DNA from: Nocardioides pocheonensis
GTDB taxonomy: Bacteria; Actinomycetota; Actinomycetes; Propionibacteriales; Nocardioidaceae
Direction: 5' to 3'
Assembly: GCF_003725535.1 (NCBI RefSeq)
Contig: NZ_RJSF01000019.1
Coordinates: 360,301-424,300 of the forward strand
DNA: 64,000 nt
Numbering within the stretch: the stretch's first letter is position 1; each line of letters opens with the position of its first letter. Under the pieces are notes generated by a model. The model saw only the letters and a list, made by a program, of their open reading frames with translations. It was not told the DNA's origin and searched no databases. This document shows positions 31,349 to 40,504 of the stretch, one piece after another. A program made the translations under genes and the position numbers.

Positions 31349-34300
31349 ATGGCCGAGCGTTCAGCGGCCGTCGGTCGGCTTCCACGCGGCTCCGTGGCCG
31401 GCGTGTGGATCACGTTGATGCTCTTCTCGTTCACCCAGCGGCCCGGCCAGACGACCTTCGACACCAAGTTCGACCTGACCGCCGACCCAGGTGCGTTCAT
31501 GGCACGCAGCCTGCACCTGTGGAACCAGCAGTCGTCCTTCGGGGAGCTGCAGAACCAGGCCTACGGGTACCTGTTCCCCCAAGGCCTCCTCGCCCTCCTG
31601 GGCCAGCAGGCCGGCCTGGCCGACTGGGTGGTGCAACGGTTGTGGTCGGGTCTCGTGCTGATCGTCGCGTTCGAAGGAACACGGCGGCTGTTCCGGGCAC
31701 TCTCGCCGTACGCCCCGCCGTGGGTCTCGCTCCTCGCCGGCGTGGGCTACGCGACCGCCCCCCGCCTGCTCGGACTGTCCGGCGTGCTCAGCGCCGAGGT
31801 GCTGCCGACCGCTGTGCTTCCGTGGGTCGTGGTTCCGCTCGTGTCCGCCCAGCGCGGACGACTCGGGGTCCGCACCGCCGCACTGCTGTCCGGTTGTGCG
31901 CTGCTCCTCATGGGTGGCGTGAATGCCGTCGAGAACCTCGCGGTCTACCCGCTGCCCTTGCTGGTGGTGCTCTCCACCCTTCGTCGACCGGGCGGCCGAC
32001 GGCTCGCCGGATGGTGGCTGGCCTCGGCCGCAGCCGCCAGCGCTTGGTGGATGTTGCCGTTGCTCGTGCTCGGCAGGTACAGCCCGCCGTTCCTGGACTA
32101 CATCGAGACCTCCACGGCGACGGTCCGTCCACTCGGCTGGACCAACGTGACCCGTGGGGCCGATCACTGGCTCTCCTACATCTACGTCGGCGACCAGCCC
32201 TGGTGGCCGGGGTCCTACGACCTCTCGACCTCGCCGACGCTGATGATCGCCACCGCAGTCGTCGCCGCGCTCGGGTTCTCGGGGCTGGCGCGCAAGGACA
32301 TGCCCCTGCGGGGTCCGCTGATCGCGAGCGCCCTCATCGGCCTGACCTGCCTGACCATCGCGCGCGCCGGCACGCTGGCCTCGCCGATCCAGCCCGTGGT
32401 CCAGTACCTCCTCGACAACTCCCTGTCGATGCTCCGCAACGTGCACAAGGTCGACCCCCTGGTCCGGCTGCCCCTGGCCCTCGGCCTGGGACATGCGGTC
32501 GGGCTGATGGCTTCCCGGCGTCGCGAGGCGCGGAGATGGCGGGTCCTTCCCCTCGTGTCGGTCGTGGCAGCCGCGGTCGTCGTGGTCGTGGCGGCACAAC
32601 CGCTCTTCGCCGGGACGCTGCGCAAGCCCGGGTGGTCCTCGGTGCCGAGCTACTGGCCGCAGGCCGCAGCGTTCCTCGCCGCCCACGCCGACGGCCGCGC
32701 GACGCTGATCCTCCCCGGGTCCGGCTTCGGACAGCAGCAGTGGGGCTGGACGATCGACGAGCCGATGCAGGGCCTGGCGCGCAGCCCGTGGATCACGCGC
32801 AGCCAGGTCCCGCTCACCCCGGGTGCGACCATCCGGTTCCTCGACTCGATCGAGGAACGGGACGACGACGGCCTCGGCTCCCCGGCCCTGGCGGACGTGC
32901 TCGCCCGCGCCGGCATCGGCTACGTCCTGGTGCGCCGCGACCTCGACGTGTCTGCGAGCGGAGCACCGACGCCCGCACGGGTGGACAAGGCGCTGGGGCG
33001 CAGCCCGGGTTTCACCCGGGTTGCTGGTTTCGGAAACTCCGGGTTGCTCGACCAGGCCGCGATCGACGTGTTCCGGGTGGACCGCGCCGTCGACCGGGTC
33101 GAGGCCCAGCCGCTGGCCGACGTACGCACCCTGGTCGGCGGGCCCGAGGACGTTCTCACCGCTCTCGAAGCCGGTGCGGTCGGAGCCGACGAGCCCGTGC
33201 TGATCCAGCCGACCGACGCCTACCGTCACGGGTCGGCGCCGGACGTGGTGGGTGACGGGTACCGACGTCGTGAGCGCCAGTTCGGCCGGGTCCACGACTC
33301 GGTGAGCCAGATCATGGCGTCGCAGGAGCACTACCGGATCACCCGCTCGGCCAACGACTATCCCGGCGTGCCGGGCGTGGATCGGGTCTCGGCGCGCTAC
33401 TCCGGGCTCGAGTCCGTGACGGCTTCGACCTCGTCCGGGTACGTGGACACCCTGGGAGCAAGCGATCCGGAGCACGGCCCGTACGCCGCGGTGGACGGCC
33501 GTGACGACACGTTCTGGCAGTCCGCACCCCTGACCGACCCGATCGGCCAGTGGGTCCAGGTGCGGCTGAGCCGTGCGACGCCGGTCGACCAGCTGGAGAT
33601 CACCGCCGGCGTCGACGGGATCAGCGGCACGCCCGTGCGCCGGATCCGGGTCGAGGCCGGGCGCCAGAGCCGGAGCTACTCGGTCGACCCGACCTCCGGG
33701 CTCGTCCACGCCGTCCTCGACGGCTCGCCGGTCAGCACCATCCGGGTGACGGTGACCAGGGCCGTGCCCGGCCAGCTGCCGGTCGCGATCCGCGAGATCC
33801 GGGTCCCGGGCACGACGTTTCCCCGCGTGCTCGACGTACCCGACGCAGGAGCCGACGCCCACACGACGTTCGTCATGCGCGCCCGCCCACACCGGCGCGC
33901 ATGCGTCGAGACGCCGGTCGGACCCTCGTGCCTCCGGGGCCAGGGGCGCACGAGCGAGGAGGAAGGCGGGATCCTGCGGCGGATCACCGTCCACGGATCG
34001 GGCACCTGGCGGATCGACGGCTCCGTGGTGGCGCTCCCGACGCGCGCGGCCGTGCGCCTGCTGCATCCACTCTTCGGCCAGGTGCGGGTCCGCGCGTCGT
34101 CGATGTACCTCGACGAACCGGGTGTGGCCGGCCAGCTCGCGTACGACGGGAACCTGGGCACGTCCTGGCTCGCGGACTCGTCCGACGAGCACCCGACACT
34201 CCGGTTGAGCTGGAAGAAGCCGGTGACGCTGTCGCGCCTGCAGGTCGTCGGTGCAGGAGGCACGTCGATCACCCCGACCTCGGCGGTCCTCACGTCCGGT

Positions 34301-35392
34301 TCGGTCGAGCGTCGGGTGCGCTTCGGCTCCGCGGGGCTCGGCTTCTTCCCGCCCTTCACGGCGCGGCGACTGCGCATCACGTTCGACCGGCCGGCCTCGG
34401 GTGACGTGGACCATGTCCTGGGCGTCGCGGAGCTGAAGATCGCCGGCCTCGAGGACGAGCGGTACGACCTCTCGCCGGGGACCGCGACCGGCGCGATCTG
34501 CGGTCTGGGGCCGGAGGTCGTCGTCGACGGTGTCGTCCACCGCACGTCGGTCAGCGGCACGGTCGGAGCCGTCATCGACGGCGGCCCGCTCGAGATCGCC
34601 GGTTGCTCCGGAGGCCCGCTCGACCTGGGCTCGGGCGCGCACACCGTTCGCTTCCTCTCCACGGCCCAGTTCCAGCCCACCGCACTCACGCTGACACCCG
34701 TGAGCAACGACCAGGCGTCGTCCTCGAGCGCGGAGCCGGACCGGCAGGTGGTCATCCGGGACTGGACGACCCACGACCGCACGGTCTCCGTGGCCGCCGG
34801 GTCGGCGTCGGTCCTCCGGATCCCCGAGAACCGGAACGCGGGCTGGCAGGCGAGCCTCGACGGGAAGGCGCTCACCCCGATGACGGTCGACGGCTGGCAG
34901 CAAGGCTTCCGCCTGCCCGCCGGCGCCGGCGGCACGGTGCGCCTCCACTTCGCTCCTGACTCGACCTATCGCCTGGGCCTCTTCGCCGGCGGGGGGCTTG
35001 CCGTGGTTCTGGTCGGTGCGGCGCTCGTCGCACTCCTGCTCGGACGCCGCCGCGCGAGCCAGGGAGTGCCGATGGGGATCGGCGCCGCCGGACGCCGGCG
35101 ACGGTCCGTCCGCCGCGGCGCGGGCGCGGCACTCGTGGCAGGCGGCTACCTCTTCGGAGGCCCGGGCGTCCTGCTCGGAGTCGCGCTGGGGCTGCTCAGC
35201 GGCCGCTACCTCGTACCTCCTGGTCGGCTCGCCGGCCCCGCCGTCGCCCTCGCCGGGTCGGCCGCAGGCATCACGGCGGCTCTGTCCGGTCCCGGGCTCC
35301 CGCCGCTGTGGACGGATCTGGTCGCCGCGGTGGGCGTGGGCCTCTTCGCCGCGGCCTGGCTGGTGGCTCCGGAGCAGGAGACAGGGCGGTGA
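31349..35392 (+). CDS. AftD-like alpha-(1->3)-arabinofuranosyltransferase (DUF3367), giant membrane protein
   Basis: This 1347-residue protein matches the AftD architecture: an N-terminal GT-C membrane domain (about 1-420) with the acidic first-loop motif TKFDLTADPGAFMARSLHLWN, then a long extracytoplasmic region, and a C-terminal pair of hydrophobic stretches (about 1210-1340). Two discoidin-like carbohydrate-binding modules are visible, marked by AVDGRDDTFWQSAP and AYDGNLGTSWLADS. In mycobacteria AftD adds alpha-(1->3)-linked arabinofuranose branches to arabinogalactan and lipoarabinomannan, using decaprenyl-phosphoryl arabinose. ATG 31349 has GGGGAG 6 nt upstream. Its stop overlaps the next GTG, so three large membrane proteins form an operon. 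Confidence 0.85.
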   Translation: MAERSAAVGRLPRGSVAGVWITLMLFSFTQRPGQTTFDTKFDLTADPGAFMARSLHLWNQQSSFGELQNQAYGYLFPQGLLALLGQQAGLADWVVQRLWSGLVLIVAFEGTRRLFRALSPYAPPWVSLLAGVGYATAPRLLGLSGVLSAEVLPTAVLPWVVVPLVSAQRGRLGVRTAALLSGCALLLMGGVNAVENLAVYPLPLLVVLSTLRRPGGRRLAGWWLASAAAASAWWMLPLLVLGRYSPPFLDYIETSTATVRPLGWTNVTRGADHWLSYIYVGDQPWWPGSYDLSTSPTLMIATAVVAALGFSGLARKDMPLRGPLIASALIGLTCLTIARAGTLASPIQPVVQYLLDNSLSMLRNVHKVDPLVRLPLALGLGHAVGLMASRRREARRWRVLPLVSVVAAAVVVVVAAQPLFAGTLRKPGWSSVPSYWPQAAAFLAAHADGRATLILPGSGFGQQQWGWTIDEPMQGLARSPWITRSQVPLTPGATIRFLDSIEERDDDGLGSPALADVLARAGIGYVLVRRDLDVSASGAPTPARVDKALGRSPGFTRVAGFGNSGLLDQAAIDVFRVDRAVDRVEAQPLADVRTLVGGPEDVLTALEAGAVGADEPVLIQPTDAYRHGSAPDVVGDGYRRRERQFGRVHDSVSQIMASQEHYRITRSANDYPGVPGVDRVSARYSGLESVTASTSSGYVDTLGASDPEHGPYAAVDGRDDTFWQSAPLTDPIGQWVQVRLSRATPVDQLEITAGVDGISGTPVRRIRVEAGRQSRSYSVDPTSGLVHAVLDGSPVSTIRVTVTRAVPGQLPVAIREIRVPGTTFPRVLDVPDAGADAHTTFVMRARPHRRACVETPVGPSCLRGQGRTSEEEGGILRRITVHGSGTWRIDGSVVALPTRAAVRLLHPLFGQVRVRASSMYLDEPGVAGQLAYDGNLGTSWLADSSDEHPTLRLSWKKPVTLSRLQVVGAGGTSITPTSAVLTSGSVERRVRFGSAGLGFFPPFTARRLRITFDRPASGDVDHVLGVAELKIAGLEDERYDLSPGTATGAICGLGPEVVVDGVVHRTSVSGTVGAVIDGGPLEIAGCSGGPLDLGSGAHTVRFLSTAQFQPTALTLTPVSNDQASSSSAEPDRQVVIRDWTTHDRTVSVAAGSASVLRIPENRNAGWQASLDGKALTPMTVDGWQQGFRLPAGAGGTVRLHFAPDSTYRLGLFAGGGLAVVLVGAALVALLLGRRRASQGVPMGIGAAGRRRRSVRRGAGAALVAGGYLFGGPGVLLGVALGLLSGRYLVPPGRLAGPAVALAGSAAGITAALSGPGLPPLWTDLVAAVGVGLFAAAWLVAPEQETGR

Positions 35393-37230
35393 GCGACCTG
35401 ACGGTCGAGCCCGCGCCGACGCCGGACTCGCCGACCGTCGGCGTCCGCGTCCTGCGGACCTGGTCCGGGCCCTGGCGAGACCACGTCGGTCTCGTCGCTC
35501 TCGCACTGCTCGCGGCACAGGCCGTCGTACGCGGGGCGCTCCTGGCGAACGGGTACTTCACCCAGGACGACTTCCTCATGCTCACGCTGAGCCATCAGGG
35601 TCTGTCCGGACACATGCTCTTCGAGGACTACTCGGGCCACCTCTTCCCGGGAGGCTTCCTCATCGCATGGGCCCAAGGCACCGTCGCGCCGCTCAACTGG
35701 ACCGTGAGCGTCGTCGTGGTCATGGTGCTCCAGACGGCCACCGCGGTCATGGTGTGGCTGCCGGTCCGACGTCTCGTCGCCGCGCGCTGGAGCGCCGTCC
35801 CGCTCTACGCCGTGTTCCTGTTCTGCCCGATCACTCTCTGGCCGACCCAGTGGTGGGCGGTGGCGATCCAGTTCCTCCCGGTGGCCTTCTTCCTGGCTCT
35901 GGCGGTCTACGCGTTCCTCTGTCGCCTGCAGGACGGCGCCCGCTGGGGATGGCCGGTGAGCGTCGGCGCGACGGTGGCCGCACTGCTGTTCCAGGAACGC
36001 GGTCTCCTGGTCCCGGTGGTCCTGGTCTGGATCGCCGTGGCACACACCCCGGTCGGGCCATGGTGGCGGCGCGTCGTCGTCGCCGCCCGGGACCACCTCC
36101 TGGTGTGGGCCAGCTACGCGGTCCTCGGGATCGCCTACCTCGTGGTCCATCGTGCGCTCGCGCCGATCACGACCACTCCCGTCGACACTCCGGGCGACGC
36201 GGCGCAGCTCGTCGGGAACTTCCTCGGCCGCAACCTGTTGACCGGCATCCTCGGAGGGTCGTGGACGCGGCGGATCAGTGGCGACTCGCTGGTGGTGCCG
36301 AGCTGGTGGGCCGTCGGGGCCTGCCTGGTCGCCCTCGTGGCTGCGGTGGTCTGGACGGTACGGCGCGGCGGGTTCACGTCGGTCTGCGGCTGGTCCCTGA
36401 TCCTCACCTATGCCCTGGTCGACGTGGTCCTGCTCTTCGGCGGTCGCGCCGGGAGCGGACCCAGCTACGGGATGATCCCCCGGTATGCGGCCGACGCGGT
36501 CCCGGCGGTCGTCATCGGGCTGGCGATCGTGGTCCGCGGTGTCGTGCAGCGGTCCTCGGCACGCGAGCGAGCCGGTCGCAGGACCGCGGTGCCGGCGCTG
36601 GTCGTCACCGCTCTCTACCTCGGGTCGGCGGCGGTCTCGACGACGTTCATGGCTCCGCACCAGTTCAACTCCGAGGATCGGCGCTACGTCGAGGGGATCC
36701 GGTCCGGGCTGCGCATCGACCCCCGGACCGTGCTCTACGACGGCCAGGTCCCGGACGGGGTGATGATCTACTGGTTCGGTCGGGACGCGCGGCTGTCGAA
36801 CGTCGTCGGCATCGCACCTGAAGACCCCGTCTTCGACCTGCCGAGCTACGACCTGCGCATCGCCGACGGTCGGGGGCGCTTGCATCCGGTCGGGCTCGTC
36901 GGCCAGGTCTCAGCCCGGCCCACCGCGGATCCGGACTGTGGCTACCACGTCAGCGGAGGGTGGGCACGCGTCCCGCTCACCGCGCCGATCTCCTCGCCCA
37001 AGGCGGGTCCGGGCCTGGTCATGAGGATCGGCTACTACTCCGCCCGGGGCGGCTTTCTCGACATCTCTGCCGGCGGCCGCTTCTTCCGCGTGCCGGTGCG
37101 CCCGCGGCTGCAGCGGGTCGACCTCGTGGTGCGAGGGTCCCTGGACTCGGTGGACCTGTCCTACGACTCCCCGGGCACGGTCTGCGTGACCGACGTGACC
37201 GTCGGCTTCCCCGTCCCGGGATCGTCGTGA
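35389..37230 (+). CDS. Polytopic GT-C-like membrane glycosyltransferase candidate
   Basis: The 613-residue protein has about 11 hydrophobic segments in its first 420 residues, with an acidic motif NGYFTQDDFLMLTLS in the first outer loop, as in GT-C enzymes that use polyprenyl-phosphate sugars. A soluble domain of about 170 residues follows (beta-rich by composition), ending in VTDVTVGFPVPGSS. I do not recognise a specific family. GTG 35389 overlaps the AftD-like stop (GTGA), and its own stop overlaps the next GTG, so it is translated in step with its neighbours. A role in extending or capping the same glycan is likely. Confidence 0.6.
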   Translation: MSDLTVEPAPTPDSPTVGVRVLRTWSGPWRDHVGLVALALLAAQAVVRGALLANGYFTQDDFLMLTLSHQGLSGHMLFEDYSGHLFPGGFLIAWAQGTVAPLNWTVSVVVVMVLQTATAVMVWLPVRRLVAARWSAVPLYAVFLFCPITLWPTQWWAVAIQFLPVAFFLALAVYAFLCRLQDGARWGWPVSVGATVAALLFQERGLLVPVVLVWIAVAHTPVGPWWRRVVVAARDHLLVWASYAVLGIAYLVVHRALAPITTTPVDTPGDAAQLVGNFLGRNLLTGILGGSWTRRISGDSLVVPSWWAVGACLVALVAAVVWTVRRGGFTSVCGWSLILTYALVDVVLLFGGRAGSGPSYGMIPRYAADAVPAVVIGLAIVVRGVVQRSSARERAGRRTAVPALVVTALYLGSAAVSTTFMAPHQFNSEDRRYVEGIRSGLRIDPRTVLYDGQVPDGVMIYWFGRDARLSNVVGIAPEDPVFDLPSYDLRIADGRGRLHPVGLVGQVSARPTADPDCGYHVSGGWARVPLTAPISSPKAGPGLVMRIGYYSARGGFLDISAGGRFFRVPVRPRLQRVDLVVRGSLDSVDLSYDSPGTVCVTDVTVGFPVPGSS

Positions 37231-38984
37231 GCCGGTCCGGCGCGGGTGCCCGTCTGGGCCTGACCGCGGCGACCCTCGTCGTCCCGGTGCTGGTGCTCGG
37301 CCCGGTCCTGCTCCACCGCGGTTACGTGCTCGTCGGCGACATGAGCTTCGTGCCGCACCAGCCCTGGAAGCCTGCCTGGCTGGGGCTCGACGGGTCGGTG
37401 CCACGGGCGGTGCCGGCGGACGCCGTCGTCTCCGTTCTCGGCCAGGTGGTTCCGGGCGACCTGCTGCAGAAGGTCGTCCTGCTCGCCACCCTGGTGGCAG
37501 CCGGCGCCGGAGTGCTCCGGCTGACGAGCCGCATCCCCGACGTTGCGACACCGGCGCGTCTGGGCGGTGCGGTGCTCTACGTCTGGAACCCCTACGTCTA
37601 CGAGCGGCTGGCGATCGGTCACTGGGGCCTCCTCGTCGGGTACGCCGCGCTGCCCTGGGTCGTCGGTGCCGCGCTCGACGTACGCCGGGGCGGCGCCTCG
37701 GCGCACGCGCGGCTCTTCCTGCTGCTGCTCGTCGCGGCGGCCGGGAGCCCGACCGGTGGCCTCGTCGCCGGCCTGGCCGCCGTCGTGGTGGCTGCCGGTC
37801 GGCGCCGCCCGTGGAGCGGCGCACTGGTGCTGGGATCCGTGCTCGTCGTCAACCTGCCGTGGCTGGTCCCCGGGGCCCTCAACCAGGCGCCGCCGGGAGA
37901 CGCATCGGGCGTCGCTGCCTTCGCGGCCCGTGTGGACACGCCGTTCGGGGTGTGGGGCTCTCTGCTCACCCTCGGTGGCATCTGGAAGACGGCGGTCGTG
38001 CCCTCGGAGCGGGGGACCGGCCTGCTCGTCCTGGTGGCACTGCTCGTGGCAGTCGCCGCGCTGGTCAGGCTCGCCGCGGGCTCCCGGCCCGGCGGCGACG
38101 GTGAGCCCGTCGCAGCGCGCCGACTGCTGCTGCTCGCGGGGCTCGCGTTCCTGCTGGCGGTGGTGCCGGCCACCGGAGCGGGGGAGCGGCTGGTCTCCTC
38201 GCTGGTGGAGTCGGTGCCGGCGGCCGGCATCTGGCGCGACTCGCAGAAGTGGCTGCAGCCGGTGGCCCTCGCCTCCGCCCTGGGGTTCGCGCTGCTCCTG
38301 GACGGTGCAGCGCGCCGGCTGCGGCGGGCAGGCCTTCCGGCGGCCGGCGTGGGTGCGGTCGCCCTGCTCCCGCTCGTCCTGCTCCCGGGCCTGGGCTGGG
38401 GGCTCGCCGGTCGCCTCGACCCGGTGACGTACCCGCAGGAGTGGGAGACCGTCCGGCAGGTGATCGAGTCGCAGCCGGCCGCGGAACGGCGCACCGCCGT
38501 CCTGCCGTGGTCGGCCTACCAGCGTCTGCCCTGGAACGACGGTCGCGCCGCCCTCGACCCTGCGCTGCGGTTCTTCCCCGGGCAGGTCGTCGTCGACGAG
38601 GACCTGTCGATCAGCGACGCGGTCACGGTCCGGGGCGCGGACAGCTCGGAGGCGGCCATCGGTCGTGCGCTGCGCGAGCACCGGCCGCTCGGTCCCGCGC
38701 TCGCCGGCGCCGGTGTGCGCTACCTGCTCGTGGAGCGCACGGCAGCAGGCGCCGCCGACGTGCCCGTCCCGGACGGTGCGACGCTGCACGCCGGACCGGA
38801 GCTCCTGCTGGTCGACGTCGGCGGCCGCGCCGTCCCGACCCGCGCGCCGCACGCGACCACGATCGTCGCCGCAGACGCGCTCACGGCGGCGGGCGCGATC
38901 GCCTCGACGGTGATCGCCATTCGGCGTAAACCGGGCGGCGGATCGGCTACGATGCAAGCGGGAGCAGTATCAACGACGATCTAG
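37227..38984 (+). CDS. Polytopic membrane protein of unknown function, GT-C/YfhO-like
   Basis: The 585-residue protein is hydrophobic over most of its first 420 residues, with a first outer loop DMSFVPHQPWKPAWLGLDGS and the segment WNPYVYERLAIGHWGLLVGYAALPWVVG that also occurs in AftD-type proteins (compare the N-terminal half of the giant protein upstream). The C-terminal third is soluble and outside. It could be a stripped-down paralogue of the AftD membrane domain that lacks the carbohydrate modules. The start GTG 37227 overlaps the previous stop. The 3' end contains the promoter of the next small gene. Confidence 0.6.
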   Translation: MSRSGAGARLGLTAATLVVPVLVLGPVLLHRGYVLVGDMSFVPHQPWKPAWLGLDGSVPRAVPADAVVSVLGQVVPGDLLQKVVLLATLVAAGAGVLRLTSRIPDVATPARLGGAVLYVWNPYVYERLAIGHWGLLVGYAALPWVVGAALDVRRGGASAHARLFLLLLVAAAGSPTGGLVAGLAAVVVAAGRRRPWSGALVLGSVLVVNLPWLVPGALNQAPPGDASGVAAFAARVDTPFGVWGSLLTLGGIWKTAVVPSERGTGLLVLVALLVAVAALVRLAAGSRPGGDGEPVAARRLLLLAGLAFLLAVVPATGAGERLVSSLVESVPAAGIWRDSQKWLQPVALASALGFALLLDGAARRLRRAGLPAAGVGAVALLPLVLLPGLGWGLAGRLDPVTYPQEWETVRQVIESQPAAERRTAVLPWSAYQRLPWNDGRAALDPALRFFPGQVVVDEDLSISDAVTVRGADSSEAAIGRALREHRPLGPALAGAGVRYLLVERTAAGAADVPVPDGATLHAGPELLLVDVGGRAVPTRAPHATTIVAADALTAAGAIASTVIAIRRKPGGGSATMQAGAVSTTI

Positions 38985-38990
38985 TCGTCG
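38948..38990 (+). promoter_or_regulatory. Promoter and leader hairpin of the 70-residue protein gene
   Basis: TACGAT (38948-38953) inside the end of the previous gene is a good -10 box. The expected leader contains CGACGA-TCTAG-TCGTCG (38974-38990), a small hairpin around the upstream stop codon, then the ribosome binding sequence GTGAGGGA before ATG 39010. This suggests separate, possibly strong, transcription of the small gene. Confidence 0.45.
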
Positions 38991-39009
38991 ACTACAGGTG
39001 AGGGAATCC

Positions 39010-39222
39010 ATGTCTTCGATCTTCGGCTTTGGCGCGGGTGCGGCAGCGAGTGCGGGTGGGGCCGCCGTGACCACAGGTGTGGTCGCCACCGCTGCGGTTG
39101 CCGGCGCGGTGGCGGCGGCGGTGCTGACCGCCGGCGCGACGCAGGTGGCCCAGGACGCCACCCAGCCCAACGAGACCACGGCGAACGTCAACAACGTCAG
39201 CGCGCCGCACTACGCCGACTGA
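39010..39222 (+). CDS. Small Ala-rich single-helix protein, positional analogue of DUF2613
   Basis: The 70-residue product is dominated by Ala, Gly, Val and Thr, with one hydrophobic span (AVTTGVVATAAVAGAVAAAVLTAG) and a polar tail rich in Asn, Gln and Thr that ends in APHYAD. It could be a membrane-anchored or secreted peptide. In M. tuberculosis a small DUF2613 protein (Rv0236A) sits beside aftD (Rv0236c); the position here and the aromatic tail are similar, but I cannot confirm homology. It has its own promoter, a good ribosome binding site and a very strong terminator, so it is likely an abundant, monocistronic product. Confidence 0.65.
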   Translation: MSSIFGFGAGAAASAGGAAVTTGVVATAAVAGAVAAAVLTAGATQVAQDATQPNETTANVNNVSAPHYAD

Positions 39223-39234
39223 CCGACGCGACGT

Positions 39235-39274
39235 ACGACGGCGGCCCCGGGGTTCTCCCCGGGGCCGCCGTCGT
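39235..39274. terminator. Strong bidirectional terminator, 18-bp stem
   Basis: ACGACGGCGGCCCCGGGG pairs perfectly with its complement across the loop TTCT, and TCTTCT follows on the + strand. It ends the small-gene transcript and sits between convergent genes, so it also serves the glycosyltransferase on the other strand. Confidence 0.85.
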
Positions 39275-39309
39275 TCTTCTGCTCGTCGTCCCTGCCGTCG
39301 TTCGGGTGG

Positions 39310-40449
39310 TCAGCCGTCGAGAGCGGCCATCGCGGTGCTCGCGGCCGCGTCCCAGGTGAACTCCCCGGAGCGGATGCACGCCTTGTTGCCGAGCTCCTCA
39401 CGCAGCAGCGGGTCGCGCAGCAGCTGCGCGATCCGCGCGGTCAGGTCGGCCTCGTCGGCGGCGAGCAGCCCGGTCACGCCGTCGAGGATGGCTTCGGCCA
39501 CGCCTCCGGCCGACGCGTAGGCGACCGACGGCGTCCCGGCTCGGCCGGCCTCCACGATCGAGAGGCCCCAGCCCTCCTTGATCGAGGGCAGGACGTGCAC
39601 CCAGGCCCGGTTGAGCTCCTCGAACTTCTCCCGATCGGTCACGTGGCCGAGGAAGGTGACCCGGTGGCCCAGGCCGAGGTCGGCGGTGAGCCGGTGCAGC
39701 TCGTCGGCCCACCAGCCGTCGCCCATGACGCGCAGGCGGACGCGCGGGAACTCCTCGGCCAGCGCCGGAAGGGCCCGGATCACGTGGTCGATCTGCTTGT
39801 GCGGCACGAGCCGGCTGAGGACCGCGATCGTCGGGTCGTCCGAGCGGCGACCCGGTGTGTAGTCGGGCACCGGCGGCAGGCCGTTGTGGGCGAGCTCGAT
39901 GTCGCCGGCGCGGACGCCGAGCTCGGAGAGCTCGCGTCGGGTCACGTCGGAGACGGCGAGGTAGCGGTGGCCGCGGTTGGCCAGGACGGCGACCCGCGAC
40001 TCGAGGAACCACCCGATCTTCGCGAGCACGGGCCCGACCACCGACCACTGCTCGCGGTGCACGTGGTGGACGAGGACCACGACCCGGTGCCGGGTCAGCC
40101 ACGAGGCCAGGAACGGCATGCCGTTCTGCACCTCGAGCACGCTGTCGATGCCCCCGGTCATCCGGCCGAGCCGACCGGACACGAGGAGCCAGGCGGCCCA
40201 CAGGTAGATGGTCAGGTGACCTCCGCGCCGGATGTAGCGGATGCCGTCCACGACCTCGTCACCGGCTGCGCCCGGGTAGCGCGCAGTCAGCCAGGTCACC
40301 TGCCGCCCGGCGTCGCGCATGCGCTGCGAGACCTGCTGCACGTAGAGCTCCGAGCCCCCTCCCTCGGGGTGCCACGGGTCCCTCCAGATCAGCACCACCA
40401 CGTGCTTCTGAGCACGGGCATGCCGAACGTCCCTCCCTGAGCCTCGCAC
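39310..40449 (-). CDS. GT4-type glycosyltransferase
   Basis: The 379-residue GT-B enzyme has the N-terminal glycine loop WHPEGGGSELYVQQVSQRM, a central linker, and the C-terminal nucleotide-sugar motif IKEGWGLSIVEAG (E-x7-E), typical of retaining GT4 proteins that use GDP- or UDP-sugars. It lacks a signal peptide or helices and works on the cytoplasmic face, in contrast with the GT-C proteins nearby. GTG 40449 is supported by GGGAGGGAG on the - strand a few bases upstream. It is divergent from the following methyltransferase gene. Confidence 0.85.
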   Translation of the reverse strand: MRGSGRDVRHARAQKHVVVLIWRDPWHPEGGGSELYVQQVSQRMRDAGRQVTWLTARYPGAAGDEVVDGIRYIRRGGHLTIYLWAAWLLVSGRLGRMTGGIDSVLEVQNGMPFLASWLTRHRVVVLVHHVHREQWSVVGPVLAKIGWFLESRVAVLANRGHRYLAVSDVTRRELSELGVRAGDIELAHNGLPPVPDYTPGRRSDDPTIAVLSRLVPHKQIDHVIRALPALAEEFPRVRLRVMGDGWWADELHRLTADLGLGHRVTFLGHVTDREKFEELNRAWVHVLPSIKEGWGLSIVEAGRAGTPSVAYASAGGVAEAILDGVTGLLAADEADLTARIAQLLRDPLLREELGNKACIRSGEFTWDAAASTAMAALDG

Positions 40450-40475
40450 TGTGGTTCTCCCTCCCCGGTGCGAAA

Positions 40476-40498
40476 CCGAATTCGGACAAGGCTAGCAT
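40476..40498 (+). promoter_or_regulatory. Palindrome and leaderless -10 box before the methyltransferase
   Basis: CCGAATTCGG (40476-40485) is a perfect 10-bp palindrome between the divergent genes. TAGCAT (40493-40498) lies 6 nt before ATG 40505 with no Shine-Dalgarno, so that gene looks leaderless. The palindrome is placed where a repressor or activator could affect both genes. Confidence 0.4.
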
Positions 40499-40504
40499 TT
40501 CGAG

